This document shows, one piece after another, positions 16,078-26,436 of a stretch of DNA of 64,000 nt. Every line of letters starts with the position of its first letter. Positions within the stretch are counted from its first letter, which is position 1. The notes under the pieces were generated by a model, which ran no database searches, had not been told where the DNA came from, and saw only the letters and a list, made by a program, of their open reading frames with translations. A program made the translations under genes and the position numbers. The DNA is from Candidatus Obscuribacter sp. (GTDB lineage Bacteria > Cyanobacteriota > Vampirovibrionia > Obscuribacterales > Obscuribacteraceae): positions 1-64,000 of the forward strand of contig JADYXQ010000036.1 in assembly GCA_021772135.1 (NCBI GenBank), in the 5' to 3' direction.

Positions 16078-17802
16078 ATGGCCATATTTACCAGGCGTGT
16101 TGGAGTTTTGGCTTTGAAGTCTTGTCCTGAGTGCTACTCGGAATACCAAGATAGTCTTGAGCGTTGCCCGGCTGACAATAGCCCGCTCAAATCCGGTGAC
16201 CGCGATCCGTTAGTCGGTACACGACTGGGCGACCGCTATGAAATCGTTTCGGTAATCGGCCGCGGCGGTATGGGAGTGGTCTATAAAGCCCGCCAGGAGC
16301 AAATGGATAAGCTCATGGCGATTAAAATGTTGCACTCACATATGGTGTCAGATTCAGAAGCGGTCAAGCGCTTTTTTCGCGAAGCCAAAACAGTATCGCA
16401 AGTAAAACACCACCACATCGTCACCCTTTACGATTTTGGCATGAGCTCGCAAGGCCAGCCATTCTTGGTCATGGACTTTTTGCAGGGTGTTAGCCTTAAA
16501 GACGAACTGAAAGTCAACGGACCGCTTTCATTCGAAAGAGCCGATCGTATTTTTGGACAGATTGTCGATGGTCTGGCAGCAGCTCATTCGCTCGATGTTG
16601 TGCACAGGGACCTCAAACCAGAAAACATTGTGCTGTCAACTAACGCGCCTACCGGCGACTGGGTCACCCTGGTCGACTTTGGCCTTTCCAAATTGAAAGA
16701 ACCAAAGACCCAAGATCAATATCAAATTACTAAAACCGGCGACGTTTGCGGCAGCCCACCCTACATGAGCCCCGAGCAGTGTCTCGCCGCGTCTGCCGTT
16801 GATCCTCGCTCAGATACTTATTCTCTAGCGATCGTCGTTTACGAATCTCTTTCCGGTTTCCTTCCATACAATGCCAAGTCGGCAATCGAAATGATGGACT
16901 GCCACCTTTACGGCACGCCCATTCCCTTTTCACAATGCTCTCCCGATTTCAAAGTCTGCACCGAGCTGACCAATGTACTAAACAAGGCACTGTCGAAAGA
17001 GCCAGAGCAAAGACAAGAAGACATTCAAACATTCGGCAAAGAATTGCATGAAGCCCTCGCTCGCGACGGCATCAAGCTAAAGTCATACAAACACCGCATG
17101 GAAATTGCTTCGTTCAAAGATATGGAGAGTGAAGCCGAAGCGCTGATGACAGGCTCTTATCCGACCCTTGGACTGGCAGCTGAAGGGCATCTGAATGCAG
17201 TGAACGCGGTCTCAAATCAAACCGCCATGGAGATTGCTACCAATACGCAACTTGATCCTATGTACGCAAACCGGGTCACCGGGCCGAACGAAGTCATCAA
17301 TTTTGCTAATCCTCCTGGTTACTCTGCTAATCAGAATCAAAACGGCCATAAGGCTGCTGAACGCAGCTGGATTTCACGAATAATGAGCGCTGTTCTCGGT
17401 CCTCGCCCCAAGGTGGTTGAGGAAGAAGAAGTTGACGAATCGCTACTGCCCTACGCCAATTGCCCTTACTGTCAGGCTCCTGTGCGGTCCATGATCAGGT
17501 TTTGTATTTCTTGCCAGAGGCAGTTACCATCTGGTGCCGAATACGCAAAAATGCGCCTTAGTGGTGCCGGCGGCAAACTTGTTGCCACCAAACAACAGGC
17601 GCAAATGAATACCGGCAGGCACGCTCGACCTGGCTTCAGCAATCGCGCCAAGTCGTCGATGAATCGCCAGGGTTATCCGATGGTCACTAAGTTTCTCATG
17701 ATTGGCCTGGTGGGCGCCTGTCTCTACGCCGGTTCAGTGGCGATGAAAAATCCCGAGTTCATCAAAACCATGAAACGCACAGTTGCTTCGTTTAAAAAAT
17801 AA
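16078..17802 (+). CDS. Membrane Ser/Thr protein kinase flanked by zinc-ribbon-like motifs
   Basis: CPECYSEYQDSLERCPAD N-terminal ribbon; GRGGMGVVYKA, HRDLKPENIV, DFGLSK; C-terminal CPYCQAPVRSMIRFCISCQ and a TM segment. Confidence 0.9.
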   Translation: MAIFTRRVGVLALKSCPECYSEYQDSLERCPADNSPLKSGDRDPLVGTRLGDRYEIVSVIGRGGMGVVYKARQEQMDKLMAIKMLHSHMVSDSEAVKRFFREAKTVSQVKHHHIVTLYDFGMSSQGQPFLVMDFLQGVSLKDELKVNGPLSFERADRIFGQIVDGLAAAHSLDVVHRDLKPENIVLSTNAPTGDWVTLVDFGLSKLKEPKTQDQYQITKTGDVCGSPPYMSPEQCLAASAVDPRSDTYSLAIVVYESLSGFLPYNAKSAIEMMDCHLYGTPIPFSQCSPDFKVCTELTNVLNKALSKEPEQRQEDIQTFGKELHEALARDGIKLKSYKHRMEIASFKDMESEAEALMTGSYPTLGLAAEGHLNAVNAVSNQTAMEIATNTQLDPMYANRVTGPNEVINFANPPGYSANQNQNGHKAAERSWISRIMSAVLGPRPKVVEEEEVDESLLPYANCPYCQAPVRSMIRFCISCQRQLPSGAEYAKMRLSGAGGKLVATKQQAQMNTGRHARPGFSNRAKSSMNRQGYPMVTKFLMIGLVGACLYAGSVAMKNPEFIKTMKRTVASFKK

Positions 17803-17818
17803 TCGAGGGCTAACATAG

Positions 17819-19156
17819 ATGAGCAATCTGCCCAATTACATTCCCCAGACGGCACCAAAAGCGGCGGTGCTCGACTTGAGCGGTCGGCTCGATAGCTCAG
17901 CTCTGGCAAGAATTGAGCAAACAGCCGCCAAACTTTCCTATAAGGCAAAAGTAGTTCTCGTACCCGGTGACTACAAACCTACGCCCTCAAATGACCTGCA
18001 CGACCTGGCCAGAAGCATCGCCGATGCCTGGTCGGTGCAAGGCAATCGTTTTCTCATCGTCATTGATTTACCACACAAACAAATTCGCACAATTGGTGGA
18101 GAAGGGCTCAAATCAAAAGGCATCACCAGCGAGTTCGTGCAAAACACTTTGTTGCCGAATAATTTTTATCCCAGTATGCGCAAGGGAGATCTGCCTGGTG
18201 CCATTGAAAATTTGATGCAAGCTGTGCAAGACAAAGTGGCAGTGACGAGCCGTATGGGCACCACGGCCAGTGCCGGCCAGACTTCAAATGGGCAGTATCA
18301 ATCAGCGCCGACTCACGCCGAGCCACAAATCAATGGTCTGGGATTATGGGGAACAGTGCTCTTCTTTGGCAGCATTCTATTGGTGCTGGTGCTGACGATG
18401 GTCAATTTCTACAAGGGCAAAACCAAGCGGCTCAGGCAATCTCTCAATGATCGACTGGGCGATCTCTATCAGCGCGCCGACCAGTTGGGCCAGGCTTCAG
18501 AATATATGGCCCCCGCGAGAAACAAAGACCTGGCTCTTAAAATCACGGCATACTTTGAAAAATTGACCGCTCTCAATAAAGCTGAAGACGAAGTGGAGGA
18601 GCTGACCAAAGCCAATAATTTTGGCCGCGCCAATAACGGTTTAGTAAATTGTCTCAAATTAGCAGACCAATTGACATTAGAAATGGACGAACTTTTGCCG
18701 GCGGTCAATGCCATCACCGGCGGTGTCGACAACACTGGCGAAAACGAACGGCTTTGGTTGAAAAAGAAAGAAGCCTTAGAAAACAATCTCAAGATGCAAG
18801 AAAAGGTACCTGTATCGCAGGCCAACAGTAGATATTATCGACCGACCTGGTCTAACGAGCCCCAATATGCACCTCCCGTTTACAACAACGGCAGCAGCCT
18901 GATGAACGTCATGTTTTTACTCAATCAAATGAATATGAACAACGGAGTCGACCAGATGGATTGGCAGATGAACCATCAAATGTACCGCAATCAAAGCTAC
19001 GACAATCCTGGTATATCCGACGCCGGAGGCAGTTGGGGTAGCTCGAGTAGCGACAGCAGCAGCAATGACAGTGGCTGGGGCGACTCGGGTGGTTCCAGTA
19101 GCTCAGATTCTGGCGGAGATTCTGGTGGAGGGTCTGACGCTGGTGGCAGCTGGTAA
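17819..19156 (+). CDS. TPM-domain protein with Gly/Ser/Asp-rich tail
   Basis: TPM-like VLDLSGRLDSSALARIEQTAAKLSYKAKVVLVPGDYKP...GNRFLIVIDLPHKQIRTIGGEGLKSKGIT; TM; GGSWGSSSSDSSSNDSGWGDSGGSSSSDSGG tail. Confidence 0.72.
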   Translation: MSNLPNYIPQTAPKAAVLDLSGRLDSSALARIEQTAAKLSYKAKVVLVPGDYKPTPSNDLHDLARSIADAWSVQGNRFLIVIDLPHKQIRTIGGEGLKSKGITSEFVQNTLLPNNFYPSMRKGDLPGAIENLMQAVQDKVAVTSRMGTTASAGQTSNGQYQSAPTHAEPQINGLGLWGTVLFFGSILLVLVLTMVNFYKGKTKRLRQSLNDRLGDLYQRADQLGQASEYMAPARNKDLALKITAYFEKLTALNKAEDEVEELTKANNFGRANNGLVNCLKLADQLTLEMDELLPAVNAITGGVDNTGENERLWLKKKEALENNLKMQEKVPVSQANSRYYRPTWSNEPQYAPPVYNNGSSLMNVMFLLNQMNMNNGVDQMDWQMNHQMYRNQSYDNPGISDAGGSWGSSSSDSSSNDSGWGDSGGSSSSDSGGDSGGGSDAGGSW

Positions 19157-21630
19157 TGGCAGACCGCAAGCCTCTGGACTCTCATACCGGCAAACTGAAA
19201 GAACAGGCCCGAATTTACTATCAGGCTAGAAAAGACGCCGACAGAGAACTAGCGTCCAAAAATTATGCAGAGTCGCGCGCCGAATATCTGAAGGGCGTTA
19301 AAAATATCGACGCCAAAAGCGACAAAGAGAATTATCTTTGCGCTCTCTATGCAGGCGCAGGCAACGCCGCTCGCTGTCAGGGTAAATATATAACTTCTTT
19401 GCGCGATTTTGAAAAGTCGGCAAATCATTTGCAGAGCGGCAAACTTTTCATGGCAATGTTGACTTATATCATCGAATACTTGATCGACATGACCACGTAT
19501 ATCAACACTGACCCACAAAGGAAAATTGTCAAAACAGTAGCGCAGCAGCTCACACGCCGATACGCCGCATGGTTGAACTGTGGCGCGCCGCAAGCGAAGC
19601 CTAAAAGTTATTTGCTGCACAAGAAAAGAGTGGCCGATTGCTTTGCCACACTTGAAGAACTGGCTGACTTTCAAGATCCAGACAGTGTCAAAAAACGCAG
19701 CGATGCCACAGACTGGTTGCAAAAACAAGCACTGTTATCTCGTCTGCGTTTGCTGCCAATCATCCTCAACTACAAACGGCCCAAAGAGTTTTATAAGGCT
19801 GGTTACGCGCAAATGCACCAGGTTCCGTACAAGGCCGGCGATTACTATTTTTATACCAATACCGATCGCAGTTCTTATAAAACCATCAAACGCTCGCTAA
19901 CCATCGGTAAAAAAGCCAAGACCATATTTTCAGCAAAGAAACATTGCCCGGTGGGCACCTGGCTGGCCGGCACGAGAGTGCATCGAAACGGCAATTTGCT
20001 TGCATACGGCCTGTCAAAGCACGGTTCAGATTTTCAAAGTTGGAGAATCATTGACCTGAACACAAGCAGAGAACTGAAAGACGTAATCGACAATGTGCCA
20101 TCGGGTTCGATATTTTTTCACCCCACCAAACGTGGATTGTACTATCGCAAAAATGTCAGCAAATCTTCAAAAGGCAATGACGCTGAGTACAACAAACGAG
20201 CAGCAATTTACTATCACCATCTAGGCCAGAGTGCCAAACGCGATACACTTGTGCACGCACCTCATGGCAAAGATGCAGACTGGGTCGACATCTACCCGCT
20301 GATTAAGAGTGATTTTGTCATCGTTTCAGAAGTACCGTCGCAGTCTTTTCACAACCGCATTTATGTCAAATCGCTGGATACCGGAAAAATGGTGCGGCTC
20401 TTTGATCGCTCCATCGGCTCTTATGCCTATCTGGGCAAGGCGAATGACAAATTATTTTTCCGCACAGATCACCGTGCCAGTCGTGGACGCGTTCTGGCAG
20501 TATCAATTAATTGGAAAAAACATAAAGTCGTCTCCACAGACGAGATATTGGCGCAGAGCGCTTTCACACTGCAAGATATACGACTTCAAGACGATGGCAT
20601 GATCGTGCATGCCCTCGATGGAGAGGGGCGCACACGCCTGTTGCAATACAACTTCGCCGGTGAGCAAATTGCGGAAATAGGCTTACCTTTCAGCGGCACA
20701 TTAAGCGCGCTCTCTACAAGCTTCAGAGACAAAAACATATTTTTCACCCTGCAAAACTTTGCAACCCCCAGCACCATCTATCATCACGATCTGGAATGCG
20801 GCGAAACGACGCTGTTTCAGGCACCGACTTACTCGATGTCAAAGCGTGTGGAACAACATCTAGTGCAAGTCAAAAGCAAAGACGGCACCATGATACCGAT
20901 GAACATTGCCCATTTAAAAGGAATTACGCTGGACGGAAAAAATCCCACACTGCTCTATGTTTATGGCGGCTTCAGCATCGGCATGTTTCCATATTTTTCT
21001 TACCAGATTGCCAGTTGGCTCGCTGTGGGCGGCATCTGGGCTCAGCCTTACTTGCGCGGCGGAGACGAACTTGGATCAGATTGGCACGAATCTGCTACCA
21101 AGCTAAGCAAGCAGAAGACTTATGATGATACCGCTGCCAGTGCGCGCTGGTTAATTGAAAACAAATATACCAGGCCTGACAAACTGGCTATTAACGGCGC
21201 CAGCAATGGTGGATTAACCGTCGGCGTGGCCATCACCCAGCACCCTGAACTCTATGGCGCAGCTATTGCCGACAATGGCTTATACGATATGCTTAAATTT
21301 AGCTTGCATGGTCTCGGTTGGGCCTGGCAGGCCGAATACGGTTCAATCAACAAAGCAGAAGAGCTTAAGACTCTAGAAAAATATTCGCCTTATCATCAGC
21401 TCAATAAAGTGAAAAAAGCGGAGCATTTTCCAAAGGTGATGATCAACGCCTCCACCTGCGATGACCGCGTGGTGCCCTGGCACTCTTATAAATTTGCCGC
21501 AGCATTGCAAAATGAGCTGGGCGCTGATGTGATGTTGAACGTCAAATACAAGCAAGGTCACGGCGGCGGCAAACCCGATTGGACCATTCGCGATAACCTG
21601 GCTTATTTGAAATGGGCGCTGAAATTCTAG
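19156..21630 (+). CDS. Prolyl oligopeptidase family serine peptidase (S9A-like)
   Basis: NPTLLYVYGGFSIGMFPYFS, LRGGDELGSDWHE, INGASNGGLTVG (GxSxGG), STCDDRVVPWHSYKFAA, QGHGGG. Confidence 0.9.
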   Translation: MADRKPLDSHTGKLKEQARIYYQARKDADRELASKNYAESRAEYLKGVKNIDAKSDKENYLCALYAGAGNAARCQGKYITSLRDFEKSANHLQSGKLFMAMLTYIIEYLIDMTTYINTDPQRKIVKTVAQQLTRRYAAWLNCGAPQAKPKSYLLHKKRVADCFATLEELADFQDPDSVKKRSDATDWLQKQALLSRLRLLPIILNYKRPKEFYKAGYAQMHQVPYKAGDYYFYTNTDRSSYKTIKRSLTIGKKAKTIFSAKKHCPVGTWLAGTRVHRNGNLLAYGLSKHGSDFQSWRIIDLNTSRELKDVIDNVPSGSIFFHPTKRGLYYRKNVSKSSKGNDAEYNKRAAIYYHHLGQSAKRDTLVHAPHGKDADWVDIYPLIKSDFVIVSEVPSQSFHNRIYVKSLDTGKMVRLFDRSIGSYAYLGKANDKLFFRTDHRASRGRVLAVSINWKKHKVVSTDEILAQSAFTLQDIRLQDDGMIVHALDGEGRTRLLQYNFAGEQIAEIGLPFSGTLSALSTSFRDKNIFFTLQNFATPSTIYHHDLECGETTLFQAPTYSMSKRVEQHLVQVKSKDGTMIPMNIAHLKGITLDGKNPTLLYVYGGFSIGMFPYFSYQIASWLAVGGIWAQPYLRGGDELGSDWHESATKLSKQKTYDDTAASARWLIENKYTRPDKLAINGASNGGLTVGVAITQHPELYGAAIADNGLYDMLKFSLHGLGWAWQAEYGSINKAEELKTLEKYSPYHQLNKVKKAEHFPKVMINASTCDDRVVPWHSYKFAAALQNELGADVMLNVKYKQGHGGGKPDWTIRDNLAYLKWALKF

Positions 21631-21778
21631 TTTTGTGCAAAAACAGGAATGTTCTAGCCAGTCTTAAATTTGGCTGACACCACGGTTATACAAAGTTAGA
21701 GCGCAGGCTTATACATTATTTATTGGCCATTTAGAGCGAAATTGGCGAACAAACACCATCCACAATTCCGCATGCAAT

Positions 21779-22078
21779 CTAGTTCGCCTTGAAGTTGCCC
21801 TTCAAATTTTGCCCGATGCGGAAACCTTGAATCAAGTTGTGCCGGGTGAATTGAAAAATCTCGTGCAGAGCAGCAGCATCAGTAATGCCATGCTTATCAG
21901 ATATAGCATTGACCTGTTCCATGGCTACGGCTGAAAAGTAAACGTCAACATCATCGTGAACATGTCCGCGGCCCTGGTTCGGCAACTTCAAAATGGCCTT
22001 ACCAAAATCGTTGGTAACAGCGTCGGCTATTTGCGCGGTGAGAAGATCGGCGTAGAACGATTCGGCTTTAACTGCCAT
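21779..22078 (-). CDS. Small hypothetical protein
   Basis: 99-aa ORF in the same orientation and just downstream of the UDG gene. Confidence 0.5.
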   Translation of the reverse strand: MAVKAESFYADLLTAQIADAVTNDFGKAILKLPNQGRGHVHDDVDVYFSAVAMEQVNAISDKHGITDAAALHEIFQFTRHNLIQGFRIGQNLKGNFKAN

Positions 22079-22095
22079 TCAGAGCCCCCATGAGT

Positions 22096-22716
22096 TCACA
22101 CTAAGGTCACTAGATCTAGTTGCTTGCGTACTTCTTGGATGTCCTTCCACATCAACCACTTGGGTGAGCCGACTTCTTTTGAATCGTTTCGCAGCAAGTA
22201 AGACGGGTGGAATACAGGCATAACTTTAGCACCGAACTCACCATCGAACCAAATACCTCTTATACGGCTTATAGGATGCTTAACTTCTAAAATTGCCTCG
22301 ACCGCAGTAGCACCGGCAAGTAAAATCAGTGCAGGCTTAACCAGCTCCAGCTGTGCCTTTAGATACTTGCGACATGCCAATCGCTCCGCTTTTTCGGGGG
22401 GCCGATTGTTGGGTGGACGACACTTTACGACATTGCAAATGTATATATCTTTTTGCGCATCAATATTTGCCGCGCCGAGAATTTTATCCAGCAATTTTCC
22501 GGCTCTACCATCAAAGGGAATGCCGCTCTCATCGTCGTTTCGACCAGGCGAATCACCGATTATCATCAGCTTGGCTTGAGGATTTCCTCGGGCAAAGGCA
22601 ACTTGCTTGCGACTCTGGCAAAGGGCGCAATCTACACAGACTTTAGCCGCAGACTCCACCTCTGCCAGGCTCTTCCAACTTAAAAGGACTGCCAGATGAA
22701 GTTGTTCAGACATCAA
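22096..22716 (-). CDS. Type-4 (Fe-S) uracil-DNA glycosylase
   Basis: CALCQSRKQVAFARGNPQAKLMIIGDSPGRNDDESGIPFDGRAGKLLDKIL, ICNVVKCRPPNNRPPE, VMPVFHPSYLLRND. Confidence 0.93.
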   Translation of the reverse strand: MMSEQLHLAVLLSWKSLAEVESAAKVCVDCALCQSRKQVAFARGNPQAKLMIIGDSPGRNDDESGIPFDGRAGKLLDKILGAANIDAQKDIYICNVVKCRPPNNRPPEKAERLACRKYLKAQLELVKPALILLAGATAVEAILEVKHPISRIRGIWFDGEFGAKVMPVFHPSYLLRNDSKEVGSPKWLMWKDIQEVRKQLDLVTLV

Positions 22717-22734
22717 AAAGCCTCTAAGAACTTA

Positions 22735-23799
22735 TTAAGCAAAAGAAGGCGAGGTTGTAACGTCTATTGAAACACTCTGAGGTATGAGCGACGCTGTTGA
22801 GCTGCGTGCCACCTTCTTAGACAATTCACGAGGAGCAGCTACAAGCTCAGCTACATCAAGCTGCGATACAACACCCAGGTCTTGTCCTAAACAAGATGCG
22901 GCAGCAAGAGCAAAGTCTACGGCACTACCGGTGGTGTAAATCTTAAAGGCCGATGTCTGGTAATCATTGGGGGCCGTTGCTACTACCGGTGGTGCATCCA
23001 AACCAAGCAGCTGAAGTGCGAGTGCGTGGGATGGATCAACCAGTTTAAGCCCCAGTGGATAGAGCGCTTTCAGCTTTCCGCTCACCAATTTTTCAATGCG
23101 ATCAGCTACAAATGGGAAATGCGTACAACCAAGTACAAGCCCATCAACGCCGGTCAGCGCGCTCAAATATTCAATCAATGCGGCCTCGAGTTCAGCTTCG
23201 CAACTGGCTTGACCGAGGCGACCACTTTCAATCAGCGGTACTAGTTTCGGACAACCAATCTCAACCACCTTGCCTGCGTAACCACGAGCAGTTAGGGCGC
23301 GCGAAAATGCTTTGCTTTTGGCTGTGTTGATTGTCGCCATTACACCCAGAGACTCAGGCGGGTTAGCAATCAACCAGTCGGCAGTTGGCTCGATCAGGTC
23401 AAAAACAGTCACTCCCGCCACTCGTGCAGCAGCCTTCACCGCAGCACCTTTGGCGATGGCAGCACTGGTATTGCAGGCCATAACAATAGAATCAAGCTGG
23501 AAAGATGTTAGCCAGCTAACAATTTCTTCGACGAATAAAGCAATCTCGCCCTGAGCGCGGTTGCCGTAAGGGCAGCGAGCAGTGTCACCAAGGTAGACGA
23601 ACTCTAAAGCCTCGCTCTGAGTGACCGAAACCAGATGCCGCAAGACAGATAAGCCGCCTACTCCTGAATCGAAAAGGCCGATTCGTTTAGGTGCGCGCTT
23701 ATAGAGCTGGTCTTGAGTAATCACATTTTTAGACAATTGAGAATCACTTATTTGGCAAGAGATAAACGAGTTCAAAAACACTACTTGGTTGGTTTCCAA
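22735..23799 (-). CDS. murI: Glutamate racemase
   Basis: IGLFDSGVGGLSVLRHL, YLGDTARCPYGNR, VMACNTSAA, LVLGCTHFPF. The start is uncertain; residues before VITQDQLYKRAPKR overlap the upstream amidase. Confidence 0.92.
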   Translation of the reverse strand: METNQVVFLNSFISCQISDSQLSKNVITQDQLYKRAPKRIGLFDSGVGGLSVLRHLVSVTQSEALEFVYLGDTARCPYGNRAQGEIALFVEEIVSWLTSFQLDSIVMACNTSAAIAKGAAVKAAARVAGVTVFDLIEPTADWLIANPPESLGVMATINTAKSKAFSRALTARGYAGKVVEIGCPKLVPLIESGRLGQASCEAELEAALIEYLSALTGVDGLVLGCTHFPFVADRIEKLVSGKLKALYPLGLKLVDPSHALALQLLGLDAPPVVATAPNDYQTSAFKIYTTGSAVDFALAAASCLGQDLGVVSQLDVAELVAAPRELSKKVARSSTASLIPQSVSIDVTTSPSFA

Positions 23800-25988
23800 T
23801 TTCCGCTTGCAACCCTAGACGGATTTATCATCTCAGAAGTGCCTACTGAATGGGAAGAATTATTAGCCACGTCACTTTGAGATTTTACATCGTTCAAATA
23901 ATTCATAACCCCGCGAGCCAAGGCGTTGGCGACTTTTTGCTGATAATCGGACGAAACCAGGCGGTCGCGCTCGCCTTTGTGGGTGATATAGCCCACTTCA
24001 GCGAGGATAGCCGGTACTGGTGTGTGATTGATGACATAAAAACGCGCTTTCCTAACCGAACGGTCAGGTGCACCGAGGCCCCCTACCAGCGAGCCGTGCA
24101 CACGATCGGCTAAAGGCCGGCTGCGGTCAGTCTGGAAGTAGGTTTCGATGCCATATACATTCGATGTGCTTTCGAGCGAATTGATATGTACCGATAAGAA
24201 CAAGTTAGGACCTACGGCATTGGTGATTTTGACCCGATCTTCAAGTGAAACGAAAGTGTCGTCAGAGCGTGTCAACACAATGCGGGCGCCTTTGCTTTCA
24301 AGCACTTTCTTTAGCTTAGCGATGATTCGCATGGTCACTTCTTTTTCTTGCACATCGCCGCGCACCGCACCAGGATCGTTACCACCGTGCCCGGCATCAA
24401 GCACGACAACAGTTTCGTTGGGAGCACGGGGCACTACTATAGGTCCGGTTGGTACCAGATTAGCTACGGCAGAGCCGGTGCGGGAAATGCCGGCGTTACC
24501 GCTCAGCCCTTTGGCTAAAGTGACGGTCATATAATTTGAGCCGGTGTTATAGAACTCATCTACCGACACAGTGTCATCGCTTAACTGCAATACCAGGCGT
24601 CCGGCACCTTCTTGCTCGCCCGGCAAACCCACCCTTATAGATGAAACCAGAGGCGACTCAGTGATATCAGGCAACATCGACTCAGCCAGTTCGCGATACT
24701 CAGGCATATCGACCACGTAACGTTCCGGATTGTGCAGACGGAATGATTTAAAAGTGAGCTGTTTGCCGTCCGGACGTTCGACTCTAAAAAGTTCGAGCTT
24801 GGCGCCAGAACCCTGACCATCAGCAGATGAAAGCGTAATTACAGGCGGAGGTGCAGCAGGAACTTCGGCAGGTTGATTTTCAAAATCATACAAACCTTCA
24901 GCAGCTGAAGATCTTGTTGAACTAGTGGTAGTCGTGGAAGTTGTCGTGCTAGCAGTTGTAGTCGAGGTGGTGATGCCATTAGCAGTGCGCACTTCATGAG
25001 AAGCAGACGACGAGACCACTGCGGAAGCTGGTGCAACGGCAGACGGGGGAAGTGAATTAAAAGCGGAGACATCAGCGTCAATCGGACCGACAAGCCCAAA
25101 GTTTGTGCTCAAGTTGCTGTTGACGGTACTGCCGGCAGTGCCTGGGCGAGCAGGCGCAACTTTAGGCAGCGGCTTCTCAGCTATTTTTTCAATGGGCTTG
25201 ACCGGTGCTTTTACAGGAGCTTTAGCAATACTTGTAGTTGCGACTGTTGCAGCGGGTGCAGCGGGTGCCACTGCTACTGGTGGCACGTTTTCTACGGGCT
25301 CGTCCTTTGTCACTTCAGTCGGTGCGCCAAAATAGCCTTTGGTTTTTGTTTTCAAACGGCCCAGCCAGCCTTTCGCTTGCTCACTGGAAGCCGCAGCCAC
25401 GCTGCTTTTGCTACCGATAGCGGCGGCCACAGGAGGCATTTGATCTGACTCTGAATCTGCTTTGACCGGGGGTTTAGCTGTTAATGGTTTAACGACTGGT
25501 GGTTTAGCTGCTGGTTTTTTAGCAATCTGAGTGCTGGTGGTACCAGGTTCAGTCCAGGAAAGTTTGAGCAAACCGGGAGCGGCACCGATAGCTACTTTTT
25601 TTAAAACGGCCGGGTCATGAGCAATGAACGAAACTCTTAAAATGCTTGGACTTACTTGAAACTGGCCGATATGAATTTCTTTAATCCCGACCAATTTTGG
25701 ATTTCTTAGACCCTTCTCAGATGAATTCAACCTAATGATTTTAGTGGGGTAGCTCCAGCTCAAGCCCTCAAAGTCTGCAGTTAAAACCGTATCGCCGTTT
25801 GAACCGGGCAGATATTTAAATTGAGGACGACCTGCCACCACTTGGCCTTCGGTTTTAAGCACGATTTCACCGGCGTCGGCATTCTCAGAAAACTGAGTGA
25901 CGCGAGCTCCAGGAGCACGGTTATAACCACGCTCTTGAGCAGCTACCGGCAAAGCGTCAGGCACCAATAGCAGCGCCACCGTCGCCAC
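23781..25988 (-). CDS. AMIN-domain N-acetylmuramoyl-L-alanine amidase (Amidase_3)
   Basis: VVVLDAGHGGNDPGAVRG, LFLSVHINSLESTSNVYGIETYF, AILAEVGYITHKGE; AMIN-like N-terminal repeats and P/K/A-rich linkers. Confidence 0.92.
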   Translation of the reverse strand: MATVALLLVPDALPVAAQERGYNRAPGARVTQFSENADAGEIVLKTEGQVVAGRPQFKYLPGSNGDTVLTADFEGLSWSYPTKIIRLNSSEKGLRNPKLVGIKEIHIGQFQVSPSILRVSFIAHDPAVLKKVAIGAAPGLLKLSWTEPGTTSTQIAKKPAAKPPVVKPLTAKPPVKADSESDQMPPVAAAIGSKSSVAAASSEQAKGWLGRLKTKTKGYFGAPTEVTKDEPVENVPPVAVAPAAPAATVATTSIAKAPVKAPVKPIEKIAEKPLPKVAPARPGTAGSTVNSNLSTNFGLVGPIDADVSAFNSLPPSAVAPASAVVSSSASHEVRTANGITTSTTTASTTTSTTTTSSTRSSAAEGLYDFENQPAEVPAAPPPVITLSSADGQGSGAKLELFRVERPDGKQLTFKSFRLHNPERYVVDMPEYRELAESMLPDITESPLVSSIRVGLPGEQEGAGRLVLQLSDDTVSVDEFYNTGSNYMTVTLAKGLSGNAGISRTGSAVANLVPTGPIVVPRAPNETVVVLDAGHGGNDPGAVRGDVQEKEVTMRIIAKLKKVLESKGARIVLTRSDDTFVSLEDRVKITNAVGPNLFLSVHINSLESTSNVYGIETYFQTDRSRPLADRVHGSLVGGLGAPDRSVRKARFYVINHTPVPAILAEVGYITHKGERDRLVSSDYQQKVANALARGVMNYLNDVKSQSDVANNSSHSVGTSEMINPSRVASGNWKPTK

Positions 25989-26436
25989 TGAAGACGAAAG
26001 TAATGCAAGCGAAGCAGCTGATAAAGCTTTTCTGAACGGTAGGCCGGTGATTGCTGACTCCTTGGCTTCTTCAAACTAAAGAGAGATGCGCACTTCGTAG
26101 TTATAAAGAGATACTGGAGAAATTCTAACATGCCCGCCACGCTTCCTTTTCAAAGGAAGATAGCTTCTTGTCTAATTCTCAATATCCAGTAGACAACATT
26201 CGCGGTACCTGTACGTAAATTAAATAGAACTTGAGATTGGAGCCTGCCCTTCCTGCTACTCTAAGCAGTCGTGGAGATCGGGAATATTTCCGCCCCGGGC
26301 GATTATTACCGAGCATTTCTATCGCAATCGAATCTTGCTCATTTGTGTTGAGCATTTTCGTTTCATAGCCAAAATCGAACGGTGGGCTGAACGCCTATTT
26401 GTCAAAAATCCGTTCAGAGTAATTAGGGAGTAAAAA

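Noticed and set aside
19249-19728. 159-aa minus-strand ORF opposite the S9 peptidase
   Set aside because: Shadow ORF; the plus-strand peptidase is strongly supported.
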